Positions 53,219 to 61,513 of a stretch of 64,000 nt of DNA are shown one piece after another (the first letter of the stretch is position 1; each line of letters opens with the position of its first letter). The notes beneath the pieces are model-generated. The model ran no database searches. It was given only the letters and a program-made list of their open reading frames with translations, and was not told where the DNA came from. The translations under genes were made by a program, and so were the position numbers. Source of the stretch: Solirubrobacter soli DSM 22325 (GTDB lineage Bacteria; Actinomycetota; Thermoleophilia; Solirubrobacterales; Solirubrobacteraceae). The stretch is taken from positions 186,001 through 250,000 of the forward strand of contig NZ_KE384072.1 of assembly GCF_000423665.1 (NCBI RefSeq). The letters are read 5' to 3'.

Positions 53219-54532
53219 GTGTCCGACGTCGTCGACCTCACTCGCGAACTCGTCGCGCTGAACACCGTCAACCCGGACCTGGAGCCCGGCGCGCCCGGCG
53301 AGCGACCCGCGGTCGAGCACCTCGCGGCACGCCTCGCCCGAAACGGGTTCGCGATCGAGATCGTCGGCCCACGCGCGCGCCCCAGCCTCCTCGCGACCCA
53401 CCGCGGCACCGCCGCCGACGCCCCGTCGCTCGCCCTCAACGGGCACCTCGACACCGTCCCCGCGGGCGGGATGCGCGACGCCTTCACCCCACGCCTCGAA
53501 GGCGACCGCCTCTACGGCCGCGGCACGTGTGACATGAAGGCGGGCGTCGCCGCCCTGGTCGTGGCCGCCGAGCACGCCGCCCGCGCCGGCACGCGTGGGG
53601 ATATCGTCCTCGCGCTCGTCGCGGATGAGGAGCACGGCAGCCTCGGCACGACCGCCGCACTCGCACGCCTCACAGCGCTCGCCGAGGCGGGCGCGGGCGG
53701 CGAGGCGGCGGGCGGCGTGGGCCGCACAGGCGGCGCGGGCCTTGCGGGCAGCGAGGAGGCGGGCGGCGCGGCCGGAGCCGGCGACGCGGGCGCGAGCGAC
53801 GGCGGCGCGGGCCGCGCGAGCGCGGGCGGCGCCGGCGCGGGCGGCGACGGCCCGCCGGCCCGCGGCGGACGGCGGTTGCCCGCCGCGTGCATCGTCGCCG
53901 AGCCCACGTGGCTCGAGCTCGCCAGCGCCCATCGGGGGTTTGCGGTGGTCGAGGTGGAGGTCCGTGGGCGGGCGGCGCACTCCTCGCGGCCGCAGGACGG
54001 GGTGAACGCCGTCACCCACCTCGCCCGGGTGCTCGCGGGGGTCGAGGCGCGCGACGCACAACTCCGAGACGCCGCGCCGCACCCGCTGGCGGGTCATCCG
54101 TCGTTCATGGCGACGGTCGTCAGCGGCGGCACGGCGCCGTTCGTCCTGCCGGATCACGCGCGGGCGACGATCGAGCGGCGCACGGTGCCCGGCGAGCCGG
54201 CGGACGCCGGGAAGCGGGACGTCGAGGCGATCCTCGACGCCCACCCCGACATCGATGCCACGGTGACGCAGACGATGGCGCGGGAGGCGTGGCAGCTCGA
54301 CGACGAGCACCCCGCGGTGCGGCACATCGTGGAGCTGCTCGGCGCGCCCGCACGCACCGGGTTTCCCTACTGGATGGAGTCCGCGCTGTGGGAAAACGCG
54401 GGAATTCCGGCGGTGGTGTGCGGACCGGCCGGTGGTGGTCTGCACACGGACGTCGAGTGGGTCGAGGTCCCGCAGCTCGAGGCCTACACCGAGACGCTCA
54501 AGACGTTGATCCCCGAGTTCACGAGCCGCTGA
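53219..54532 (+). CDS. M20-family metallopeptidase (ArgE/DapE-like) with Gly/Ala-rich insertion
   Basis: A 437-residue zinc amidohydrolase. Metal-site segments are LNGHLDTVPAGG, YGRGTCDMKAG, VADEEHGSLG, IVAEPTWLE and GGGLHTDVEWV. The dimerisation domain has AHRGFAVVEVEVRGRAAHSS. About 65 residues of Gly/Ala-rich sequence (roughly residues 157-221) are inserted in the catalytic domain between the DEEHG and AEPT strands. GTG at 53219 is chosen just after the operator. It would release an N-acyl or N-succinyl group from an amino acid. It diverges from the decarboxylase genes. Confidence 0.87.
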   Translation: MSDVVDLTRELVALNTVNPDLEPGAPGERPAVEHLAARLARNGFAIEIVGPRARPSLLATHRGTAADAPSLALNGHLDTVPAGGMRDAFTPRLEGDRLYGRGTCDMKAGVAALVVAAEHAARAGTRGDIVLALVADEEHGSLGTTAALARLTALAEAGAGGEAAGGVGRTGGAGLAGSEEAGGAAGAGDAGASDGGAGRASAGGAGAGGDGPPARGGRRLPAACIVAEPTWLELASAHRGFAVVEVEVRGRAAHSSRPQDGVNAVTHLARVLAGVEARDAQLRDAAPHPLAGHPSFMATVVSGGTAPFVLPDHARATIERRTVPGEPADAGKRDVEAILDAHPDIDATVTQTMAREAWQLDDEHPAVRHIVELLGAPARTGFPYWMESALWENAGIPAVVCGPAGGGLHTDVEWVEVPQLEAYTETLKTLIPEFTSR

Positions 54533-54995
54533 CGGAACGCAGCTCGGGGTCGGCCTCGATCTCGGCGCGGCGGGCCAGGTATTCGGCGTCGTCGATCTTG
54601 CCCTTGGCGCGCTGCTCGTCCAGGCGGGCGAGCAGGGTCGCGCGGAAGCGATCGCGCTCGTCCGGCTTGAGGTCGAGACGCGCGCCGGCCAGGCGGCCGC
54701 GCTCCTCGTGGGCCGAGTCGGTGTCCCAGGCGACCGAGCTCTCGTGGTAGATCACGGGGATCTGCTCGCCGACGCGGGGCGTGAAGGACGCCGAGGTCAC
54801 ATGCATGGTCACGGAGGCCTCGAAGGACGGCTCGTCGGTCGGCTCGACACGCACGTGCGCGCGGTACGTCCCCACGGCCACGGTCGTGGGCGCCGTTCCC
54901 GGGAGCAGCTTGGTCACCCGCAGGATCGTCGCCGGCGCACGGCCCGCCTCCCCGCGCGCGAGCTTCTTCTCGAACCTGCCCTTCTTGCCCAACAT
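54519..54995 (-). CDS. Hypothetical protein with C-terminal short helical domain
   Basis: A 158-residue protein from an ATG at 54995 with GGGGAGAGG before it. It begins MLGKKGRFEKKLARGEAGRA. The middle is beta-rich (YRAHVRVEPTDEPSFEASVT, VGEQIPVIYHESSVAWDTDS) and the C-terminus DEQRAKGKIDDAEYLARRAE resembles an SHOCT domain (short oligomerisation helix). No signal peptide. It overlaps the convergent M20 gene by 14 nt. Confidence 0.65.
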   Translation of the reverse strand: MLGKKGRFEKKLARGEAGRAPATILRVTKLLPGTAPTTVAVGTYRAHVRVEPTDEPSFEASVTMHVTSASFTPRVGEQIPVIYHESSVAWDTDSAHEERGRLAGARLDLKPDERDRFRATLLARLDEQRAKGKIDDAEYLARRAEIEADPELRSVSGS

Positions 54996-55026
54996 GCCTC
55001 TCCCCCCACCGGACGAAAACGAGACC

Positions 55027-55899
55027 CTACCTCCGCACAGCCCGGCTGAGGGGACGATGAACCAAGTCGAGCAGCGCGTCGGCCACCAGGTCCGGCGCCT
55101 CCTCGGCCATGAAGTGCCCGCAGTCGACCGTCCGGTGCACGAGGTCCGGCGCCCACGCCCGCCAGATCGCCGCCGCGTCGTACCCGAGCGCCGCGCCCCA
55201 GTCCTGCTGCAGGACCGTGACCGGCATCGCCAGCTGCGCCCCGGCGTCGCGCGAGGCCTGATCGTCGGCGATGTCACTCGTCGCCGACGCCCGGTAGTCC
55301 GCGACGATCGACGGCACCGCCCCGCGGCACGCCGCCAGATACGCCTCGCGCACGTCCGCGGCAAAGGGCGCCTGTCCCCAGGCATCGAGGAAGTGACCGA
55401 AGAACGCGTCGGCGGTCGCGCCGATCATCGCCTCCGGCAGCCCGGCCGGCTGTGCCATCAGGTACAGGTGCCAGCCGACCGCCGCGCCCGCACCGCGCAG
55501 GACGTCCCACATGTCGAGCGTGGGCAGCACGTCCAGGCACGCCAGATGCGTGACGACGCCGGGATGATCGAGCCCCGCGCGGAACGCCACCAAGGCGCCG
55601 CGATCGTGCCCGGCGAGCGCGAACGACGAGAAGCCCAGCGCCGATCCCAGCGCGACGACGTCCGCCGCCATCACCCGCTTCGAGTACCCGTCCGCGGGCT
55701 TGCTCGACGCTCCGTACCCGCGCAGGTCGGGACAGATCACGGTGTGCGACGCGGCCAGGCGGGACGCCACGTCCCTCCACATCAGATGCGTCTGCGGGAA
55801 CCCGTGCAGCAGCACGATCGGCGGCCCCGAGCCCGCGAGGGCGACGTGCAGTGACACACCGTCGGCGACCGGGACGCTTTCATGTTCGAAGAGATCCAT
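55027..55899 (-). CDS. Alpha/beta hydrolase, haloacetate dehalogenase-like
   Basis: A 290-residue hydrolase similar to the one at 32739. HGFPQTHLMWRDVASRLAAS, DLRGYGASSKP, the nucleophile elbow LAGHDRGALVAFRAG (Asp), VGWHLYLMAQPAGLPE (Trp-His of the halide pocket) and CGHFMAEEAPDLV (His) match haloacetate dehalogenases. Its ATG lies in the CATG palindrome that also starts the SARP gene, in divergent orientation. Confidence 0.85.
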   Translation of the reverse strand: MDLFEHESVPVADGVSLHVALAGSGPPIVLLHGFPQTHLMWRDVASRLAASHTVICPDLRGYGASSKPADGYSKRVMAADVVALGSALGFSSFALAGHDRGALVAFRAGLDHPGVVTHLACLDVLPTLDMWDVLRGAGAAVGWHLYLMAQPAGLPEAMIGATADAFFGHFLDAWGQAPFAADVREAYLAACRGAVPSIVADYRASATSDIADDQASRDAGAQLAMPVTVLQQDWGAALGYDAAAIWRAWAPDLVHRTVDCGHFMAEEAPDLVADALLDLVHRPLSRAVRR

Positions 55900-57655
55900 G
55901 CCGCGCAGCGTGCAACCCGCCGATCAGCAACCGATCAGCTTCCAGGTGCTGGGGCCGATCGCGGCGTTCGCCGACGGCGAGCCCGTCGCCCTGAAGGGAC
56001 CGATCCACAGAGCCCTCCTCGCCCGCCTGATCGTAGCCCGCGGGGAGGTCGTGTCCGTCGATCGGCTCACCGAGGACCTGTGGGCGAGCCCGCCGCCGCG
56101 CGCGGTCGGCGCGATCCGCACGTTCGTGGGGGACCTCCGCCAAGCGCTCGAGCCCGGGCGTGCGCCGCGCGCCCCCGCGCGCCTGCTCGTCACCGAGGGC
56201 AACGGGTACGCGCTGCGAAGCCACGACATCGACGCGCACCGCTTCGAAGACGCGGTCCGCCAAGGGCGCACCGACGCGCTCGCGCTCTGGCACGGCCCCG
56301 CGTATCAGGAGCTCGACGACTACGACTGGGCCCGCGCGGAGCGCGCCCGGCTGACCGAGCTGCGGCTGCACGCGGTCGAGCGCCGGGCCGAGGCACGGCT
56401 CGCGCGAGGCGCCGAGGTCGTCGCCGAACTCAGCGCCCACGTCGCCGAGCACCCGTGGCGCGAAGACGGCTGGCGTCTGCTCGCGCTCGCGCTGTATCGC
56501 GGCGGCCGGCAGGCCGAGGCGCTCGACGCCCTCCGCAGCGCACGCGCGAGCCTGCAGGACCAGCTCGGACTCGATCCCACGCCCGCCCTCCAAAAGCTCG
56601 AGCGGGACATCCTCAACCACGAGGACACCTCCATCCAGCGGGTCTGGGCGGACGCGACGGAGGCCTACGCGCGGACCGTGGGCGCCCCCGCCCGCCTCCA
56701 ATCCACGATCGACCTGCTCAGGAAGCTCGCCGTGAGCGGCGGCCTCGAGGCCGCACGCACCCACCGGCTGGCCGCGATCCGCGCCGCGGAGGAACTGGGC
56801 GACCCGCAGCTGACCGCGCGCGTCATCGGCGCCTACGACGTCCCCGCGATCTGGATGCGCTCGGACGACCCCGAGCAGGCGGCAGCCATCGTCGAGGCCG
56901 CCGTGCGCACGCTGCCACACGTCGCCGATGCCACCACCCGCGCCCGGCTCCTCGCCACCATCGCGCTCGAGTCGCGCGGAACCGCCGACCGGCGAAAGGA
57001 GGCGAGCGAAGCCGAGGCGATCGCCCGCCGCCTCGGCGATCCGGCACTGCTGGCGTTCGTCCTCAACGGCGTCTGGATGCAGAGCTGCCACACGCTCGGG
57101 AACGCGCCCGCTCGCGATGTCATCGGCAAGCAGCTGCTGCAGCTCCCGCACCGGCTCGTCAGCTACACCGTCCTCGGCCACCTGATCCGGATCCAGGCCT
57201 GCTGCGCGCTCGGCGACTTCGCCACGGCTGACGCCCACGCCGAGGCGGCGAGCCGGCTCGAGCCCGAGCGCCCGCTGATCGGCGTGTTCACCGCCTGGTA
57301 CCGCGCGCTCAGGACCGGCGACTACGGCCAGGCGACGAGCATGCTCGACGCCGCCGGGATGCCCGGCCTCGACGGCCTGGCCGCGCTCGCCGAGCTCTCG
57401 CTCGGCCGCCGCGATGACGCCGGCCCGTTCGAGCGCTGGATGCACGTCGATCCGCCGCCGGACCTGCTGCAGGAGGCGCTGTGGTGCATCAGGGCCGATC
57501 GCGCCCTCGTGGCGCGAGACGTCCCCGGGATGCGCCGCGCCCTCGCCAAGCTCACGCCCGCGAAGGACGAGCTCGCGGCGGGCAGCGGCATGGTCTCCTT
57601 CGGACGCGTCGACGCGCTCAGCGCTGCGCTGGAATCGGTTCGGCGGCGGGCGTAG
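55898..57655 (+). CDS. SARP-type (BTAD) transcriptional activator
   Basis: A 585-residue regulator. The N-terminal OmpR-type winged helix is ISFQVLGPIAAFADGEPVAL with RALLARLIVARGEVVSVDRL and AIRTFVGDLRQALEPG. The BTAD domain follows (LLVTEGNGYALRSHDIDAHR, YDWARAERARLTELRLHAVE, HPWREDGWRLLALALYRGGR, EALDALRSARASLQDQLGLD with PTPALQKLERDILNHE). The rest is TPR-like helical repeat without an NB-ARC domain. Its ATG shares the CATG with the divergent hydrolase; GTG at 55910 is an alternative start. Confidence 0.88.
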   Translation: MPRSVQPADQQPISFQVLGPIAAFADGEPVALKGPIHRALLARLIVARGEVVSVDRLTEDLWASPPPRAVGAIRTFVGDLRQALEPGRAPRAPARLLVTEGNGYALRSHDIDAHRFEDAVRQGRTDALALWHGPAYQELDDYDWARAERARLTELRLHAVERRAEARLARGAEVVAELSAHVAEHPWREDGWRLLALALYRGGRQAEALDALRSARASLQDQLGLDPTPALQKLERDILNHEDTSIQRVWADATEAYARTVGAPARLQSTIDLLRKLAVSGGLEAARTHRLAAIRAAEELGDPQLTARVIGAYDVPAIWMRSDDPEQAAAIVEAAVRTLPHVADATTRARLLATIALESRGTADRRKEASEAEAIARRLGDPALLAFVLNGVWMQSCHTLGNAPARDVIGKQLLQLPHRLVSYTVLGHLIRIQACCALGDFATADAHAEAASRLEPERPLIGVFTAWYRALRTGDYGQATSMLDAAGMPGLDGLAALAELSLGRRDDAGPFERWMHVDPPPDLLQEALWCIRADRALVARDVPGMRRALAKLTPAKDELAAGSGMVSFGRVDALSAALESVRRRA

Positions 57656-59117
57656 GGGCAGACCGCGGCAGCCAGAGGCGGGCGAGCAGGAACGTCGCCG
57701 CCATCACCGCGGCCATGATGTAGAAGATCGTCTGCGTCGCCTGCGCGAACGCCAGCTGGACCTCGTGCGGAACGGCTCCGCCACCGGAGCCGCCGAACGA
57801 CCCCGCCAGCTCCGCCGCCCGCGCACGCGGCACGCCGCTGTGGACCAGCGCCTCCGTGACCGTCGCGGTCGCGCGGTTGATCAGGATCGTTCCCAACACG
57901 GCCAGGCCGAGGCTCGCGCCGAAGTTGCGGCCCGTCTGCGTGATCCCGGTGACCTCGCTGTAGGCCGAGCTGGGCGCCCGGTTGACCGCGTCGGTGCTGG
58001 CCGGGCCGAGCATGAACCCCAGGCCGGCGCCCGCGATCGCGATGTAGATGGCCTGCGCGCCGAGCGAGAGATCCGTGAGCTTGCCCGCGAGCAGGAAGAA
58101 GCCGACGGCGCCGACCGCGCCGCCGAGCACGATCGTCGGCCGCGCGCCGCGCTTGTCGAGGATCCGCCCGCCGATCTGGGCGGCGATCACGAAGCCGAGG
58201 AAGAAGTAGAGGATGTACACGCCGGCCTCGCTCGACGAGAGCCCGAGAGCCGCTTGCGCGTACACGCTGCCGAAGAAGAAGAACGGCACGAACACGACTG
58301 ACATCACTGCGAGGATCACGGTGTCGGCGGCGAACGCGCGGTCGCGGAAGATCGTCAGGTCGAGCAGCGGGTGCGGGCAGCGGAGCTCCCACGCGACGAA
58401 CGCGACCGCGAGGGCCGCGCCGACGACGAGCGAGCCCCACGTCGCCACGGCGTCCCAGCCCCACTGGCTCGATTGCTGGAGCCCGAGTACGAGCAACCCC
58501 ATCGCCCCTGACACGAGCACCGTGCCGCGGACGTCCAGCGGCGCCGGGCGGCGCTCGTCGTCCGGCTTGGAGCGCCAGATCAGATACAGGGCGATCAGCG
58601 CGACGGGGATGTTGATCCAGAAGATCGACCGCCACGTCCACTGTGTCAGGAACCCGCCGGCGAGCGGCCCGATCGCGGTCAGCCCGCCGGAGATCCCGAA
58701 GAACACCGCCATCGCGCGCCCGCGCTCCTGCACCGGAAACGCCGCGATCACGATGCCGACCGCCGCCGGGAACATGAGCGCGGCGAAGGCGCCCTGGGCG
58801 ACGCGGAAGACGATCATCCACGCCGCCGCGACGTCACCGGTGGGCGTGAACCCGCACAGCGCCGACGCCGCCGCGAAGCCGATCACGCCGATGACCACCA
58901 TCCGCCGGCGCCCGAGCACGTCGCCGAGCTTCCCGCCGAACGCGAACAGCGCCGACAGCGCGAGCAGGTAGCCGTTGATGATCCACTGCGACTCGGTCTG
59001 CGTGAGGTCGAGGTCCTTCTGCAGGTCGGGAATCGCGATCGCGACGATCGTCTGATCGATGAAGGTCATCGCGACGGCGAACACCATCGCCGCGAGGACG
59101 AGGCGATTGTTGTTCAT
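57618..59117 (-). CDS. MFS drug:H+ antiporter, DHA2/EmrB-QacA family
   Basis: A 499-residue, 14-span transporter. The N-terminus NNNRLVLAAMVFAVAMTFID and motif LQKDLDLTQTESQWIINGYL with LGDVLGRRRMVVIGVIG are typical of EmrB/QacA exporters. RVAQGAFAALMFPAAVGIVI is the DHA2 motif C-like region. It is convergent with the SARP gene, overlapping it by 38 nt. It exports drugs or metabolites; the substrate is unknown. Confidence 0.9.
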   Translation of the reverse strand: MNNNRLVLAAMVFAVAMTFIDQTIVAIAIPDLQKDLDLTQTESQWIINGYLLALSALFAFGGKLGDVLGRRRMVVIGVIGFAAASALCGFTPTGDVAAAWMIVFRVAQGAFAALMFPAAVGIVIAAFPVQERGRAMAVFFGISGGLTAIGPLAGGFLTQWTWRSIFWINIPVALIALYLIWRSKPDDERRPAPLDVRGTVLVSGAMGLLVLGLQQSSQWGWDAVATWGSLVVGAALAVAFVAWELRCPHPLLDLTIFRDRAFAADTVILAVMSVVFVPFFFFGSVYAQAALGLSSSEAGVYILYFFLGFVIAAQIGGRILDKRGARPTIVLGGAVGAVGFFLLAGKLTDLSLGAQAIYIAIAGAGLGFMLGPASTDAVNRAPSSAYSEVTGITQTGRNFGASLGLAVLGTILINRATATVTEALVHSGVPRARAAELAGSFGGSGGGAVPHEVQLAFAQATQTIFYIMAAVMAATFLLARLWLPRSAPTPAAEPIPAQR

Positions 59118-59150
59118 GGGCCGCGCGACGCTACCGGCCCAAGATGAGGA

Positions 59151-59756
59151 TCAGCCTCGATTGAACGGCGCGATCAGCGGATTCGTACTGTTGTAGATCC
59201 CGTCGGGGTTCGGGTAGTTCAGCCACAGGTGCAGCGTCACGAGGTCCGAGTGCCAGAACGTGAACGCGGCGCCACCGTCGCTCTTGGGCGCGCAGGCCTT
59301 CTCCTTCTTCTGCGGGACGAACGTCCCGTCGTCGTAGTGGCAGGCGGCGGGGAACGAGCCGTACGTCGCACCCGGGAGCGGCGCCTTGGCCGGCTTGGAC
59401 GGGAACACCCACTCGGCCGCGACGAGTTGCGTGGCATCGCCGCGCTTGACGTAGACGAGGATCGGCGGCCTCTGGAGTGAGAAGTCCGTGACCGTCGGGT
59501 CCATGTAGTGGTACCCCATGTCCTTCATCATCGGCGTGATCTGGCGGCTCCAGCCCGCGGTCTTGGCGGCGTCGAGGCTGGTCGCGTACGGCGCGAGGGC
59601 GAAGCGTGCGTCCGCGACGTCCTTCGCCAGCTGCTTGGACACGTGACTGCCGCCGCCCATCGTGTGGCCGCTGTCGGCCCAACTGGAACCGATCGCGGTG
59701 GCGAAGACGGCGGCCGTCGTCACGACCACGGCCTTCAGGGGAGAGATCTTGAGCAT
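59151..59756 (-). CDS. Secreted hypothetical protein
   Basis: A 201-residue exported protein with signal peptide MLKISPLKAVVVTTAAVFAT through about SSWA. The mature part has a methionine/histidine-rich start (DSGHTMGGGSH), the central GWSRQITPMMKDMGYHYMDP and a tryptophan-rich end (FTFWHSDLVTLHLWLNYPNP). The His/Met content hints at metal binding but no family is recognised. It lies 33 nt upstream of the MFS gene on the same strand. Confidence 0.65.
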   Translation of the reverse strand: MLKISPLKAVVVTTAAVFATAIGSSWADSGHTMGGGSHVSKQLAKDVADARFALAPYATSLDAAKTAGWSRQITPMMKDMGYHYMDPTVTDFSLQRPPILVYVKRGDATQLVAAEWVFPSKPAKAPLPGATYGSFPAACHYDDGTFVPQKKEKACAPKSDGGAAFTFWHSDLVTLHLWLNYPNPDGIYNSTNPLIAPFNRG

Positions 59757-60242
59757 CTCGCGACGCTAGATCGGTGTCCGTACGCCGACAATCCGGGGGC
59801 CCACCCTGAACATTGCGCCCGCTGACTGGGGGCGAGCGCGCGCACGACGTCCGGTGGGTCAGAGGCAGACCGCCGATGCCCGGCCCGAGATAGCCGCGCA
59901 ACCGGTCGACGACCGCCGTCTCGGCCATGTAGACCGGGAGCGCCTCCTTGACCAGCACGTGCGGCCGAGGTCCGTCAACGGCAGGATCACCCGCACGCAG
60001 CGTGGTTCGTCGGTCCCGTTCGGGATGCAGCGGCCTCGGTCGGACTTCTACCGCCGCCCCGCGATGTTGCGGTAGAGCGCGGCCGGCAACGTCGCGTGGA
60101 TCACGCCCTTCTTGGAGGAGAACTCCGCCCCGCAGGAACATGGGCGCGGTCCACCCACATCCGATGCTCACGGTCGTTACGAACGGCTGAACCGGTCACG
60201 CCGGCGCGTGACGCCCACGGCTCACGCGAGACGGGAACTGAC
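59757..60242. other. 486-nt region without a convincing gene, possibly decayed coding sequence
   Basis: On the minus strand two short stretches read like protein: EALPVYMAETAVVDRLRGYL in one frame and SSKKGVIHATLPAALYRNIA in another, followed by an in-frame stop. Neither has a start, Shine-Dalgarno site or family match. They may be remnants of a decayed gene. Promoter signals for the flanking divergent genes must also lie here, but none stand out. Confidence 0.45.
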
Positions 60243-61343
60243 ATGTCGAAATCCATTCGTCTCGTGAGCGCGGCGGCCGCCGCGCTCACGGCCGCCGCCC
60301 TGCTCGCGGGCCCTGCGTCCGCGCACCCGCAGCGGTCCGCCGTCTTCGTCCAGACCGACGCTCCCGCCGGGAACACGATCGTCGCCTACGACCGCGCGCC
60401 CGACGGCAGCCTCACGCAGGCCGGGAGTTACGGAACCGGCGGGCTCGGCGGCGTGCTCGACGGGTCGGTGGTCGATCACCTGGCCTCGCAGGGCTCGCTC
60501 CAACTCGACCACAACCTGCTCTACGCCGTCAACGCCGGCAGCGACACGATCACGGTCTTCGCCGTCGACGGCGACCGCCTGCAGCGCCGCCAGGTGCTGC
60601 CGAGCTTCGGCGACTTCCCGGTCTCCATCGCCACCCACGGCAACCTCGTCTACGTCCTCAACGCCCGCCGCGGCGGGTCGGTTCAGGGCTACGCCCGCCT
60701 CGGCGGGATCCTCGTGCCGCTCCCCGGCACGCATCGCGCGCTCGGGCTGGACCCGAACGCCACGCCCGAGTTCACCCACACGCCGGGGCAGGTCGCCTTC
60801 ACGCCCGACGGCGAGCACCTCCTGGTCACCACCAAGGCCAATACGAACGCGGTGATCGCGTTCGACGTCGACCGCCTCGGCGGGCTGTCGGCGCGTCCCA
60901 CCACCACGGTCCTCGACGGCGCGGTGCCGTTCGCGGTCGACTTCGACGCGCGCGGGAACGTCGCGATCGCCGAGGCGGGCACGAATGCGGTCGCGACCTT
61001 CGCGGTCGACCGCCGCGGCTCGCTGCACCCGATCGCCCAGGCCGGCACCGGACAGGCCGCGACGTGCTGGATCATCACGGTCAACGGCCGCTTCTACCTG
61101 TCCAACGCGGGCAGCGCGACGGTCTCGGCCTTCGACGGCGCGTTGCGCCCCGTCGGCCTGACGAGCACGCGACCCGGCACGGTCGACGCCGCGGCCTCGA
61201 GCGACGGGCGCTTCCTCTACGTCCAGACCGGCGCGGCAGGCGGCGTCGATGCCTTCCGGGTCGCCCCGGACGGTGCCTTGACGCCCGCCGGCTCGGTCAC
61301 CGTTCCCGGCGCGGCCGGCGGCGAGGGGATCGCCGCCGACTGA
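60243..61343 (+). CDS. Secreted beta-propeller (lactonase/YVTN-type) protein
   Basis: A 366-residue exported protein with signal peptide ending LLAGPASA. Seven-bladed propeller repeats such as NLLYAVNAGSDTITVFAVDG, NLVYVLNARRGGSVQGYARL, GEHLLVTTKANTNAVIAFDV, GNVAIAEAGTNAVATFAVDR and GRFLYVQTGAAGGVDAFRV match the 6-phosphogluconolactonase-like family. It is likely an extracellular binding protein or lactonase. Its stop lies 6 nt before copy B of the 163-nt element. Confidence 0.85.
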   Translation: MSKSIRLVSAAAAALTAAALLAGPASAHPQRSAVFVQTDAPAGNTIVAYDRAPDGSLTQAGSYGTGGLGGVLDGSVVDHLASQGSLQLDHNLLYAVNAGSDTITVFAVDGDRLQRRQVLPSFGDFPVSIATHGNLVYVLNARRGGSVQGYARLGGILVPLPGTHRALGLDPNATPEFTHTPGQVAFTPDGEHLLVTTKANTNAVIAFDVDRLGGLSARPTTTVLDGAVPFAVDFDARGNVAIAEAGTNAVATFAVDRRGSLHPIAQAGTGQAATCWIITVNGRFYLSNAGSATVSAFDGALRPVGLTSTRPGTVDAAASSDGRFLYVQTGAAGGVDAFRVAPDGALTPAGSVTVPGAAGGEGIAAD

Positions 61344-61348
61344 TCGTC

Positions 61349-61513
61349 AGGAGTCGGCTGGAGCATGGTCGGTCCGACCGATGTGGTGCAGCCGCCAGTG
61401 ACTCGGGCCGCCTGCGCTCGCGACGCGGCCCTCTGGGCCGTGAGCAGCGCGGGTGGCGCGAGACGCTGCGGATGCGCCGCAGCGGGCGCACCGGAATGCT
61501 CCAGTCGGCTCCT
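61349..61513 (+). repeat. 163-nt hairpin-closed element, copy B (165 nt with the outer A-T pair)
   Basis: The plus strand opens with GGAGUCGGCUGGAGCAU (61350-61366) and closes with AUGCUCCAGUCGGCUCC (61496-61512), pairing at all 17 positions with two G-U wobbles. An outer A-T pair (61349, 61513) extends it. The 129-nt core is about 92% identical to copy A. The closing arm contains the TAG stop (61512-61514) of the convergent MFS gene. It begins 6 nt after the propeller gene stop, in the same direction as that gene, as copy A does relative to the GntR gene. Confidence 0.85.
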
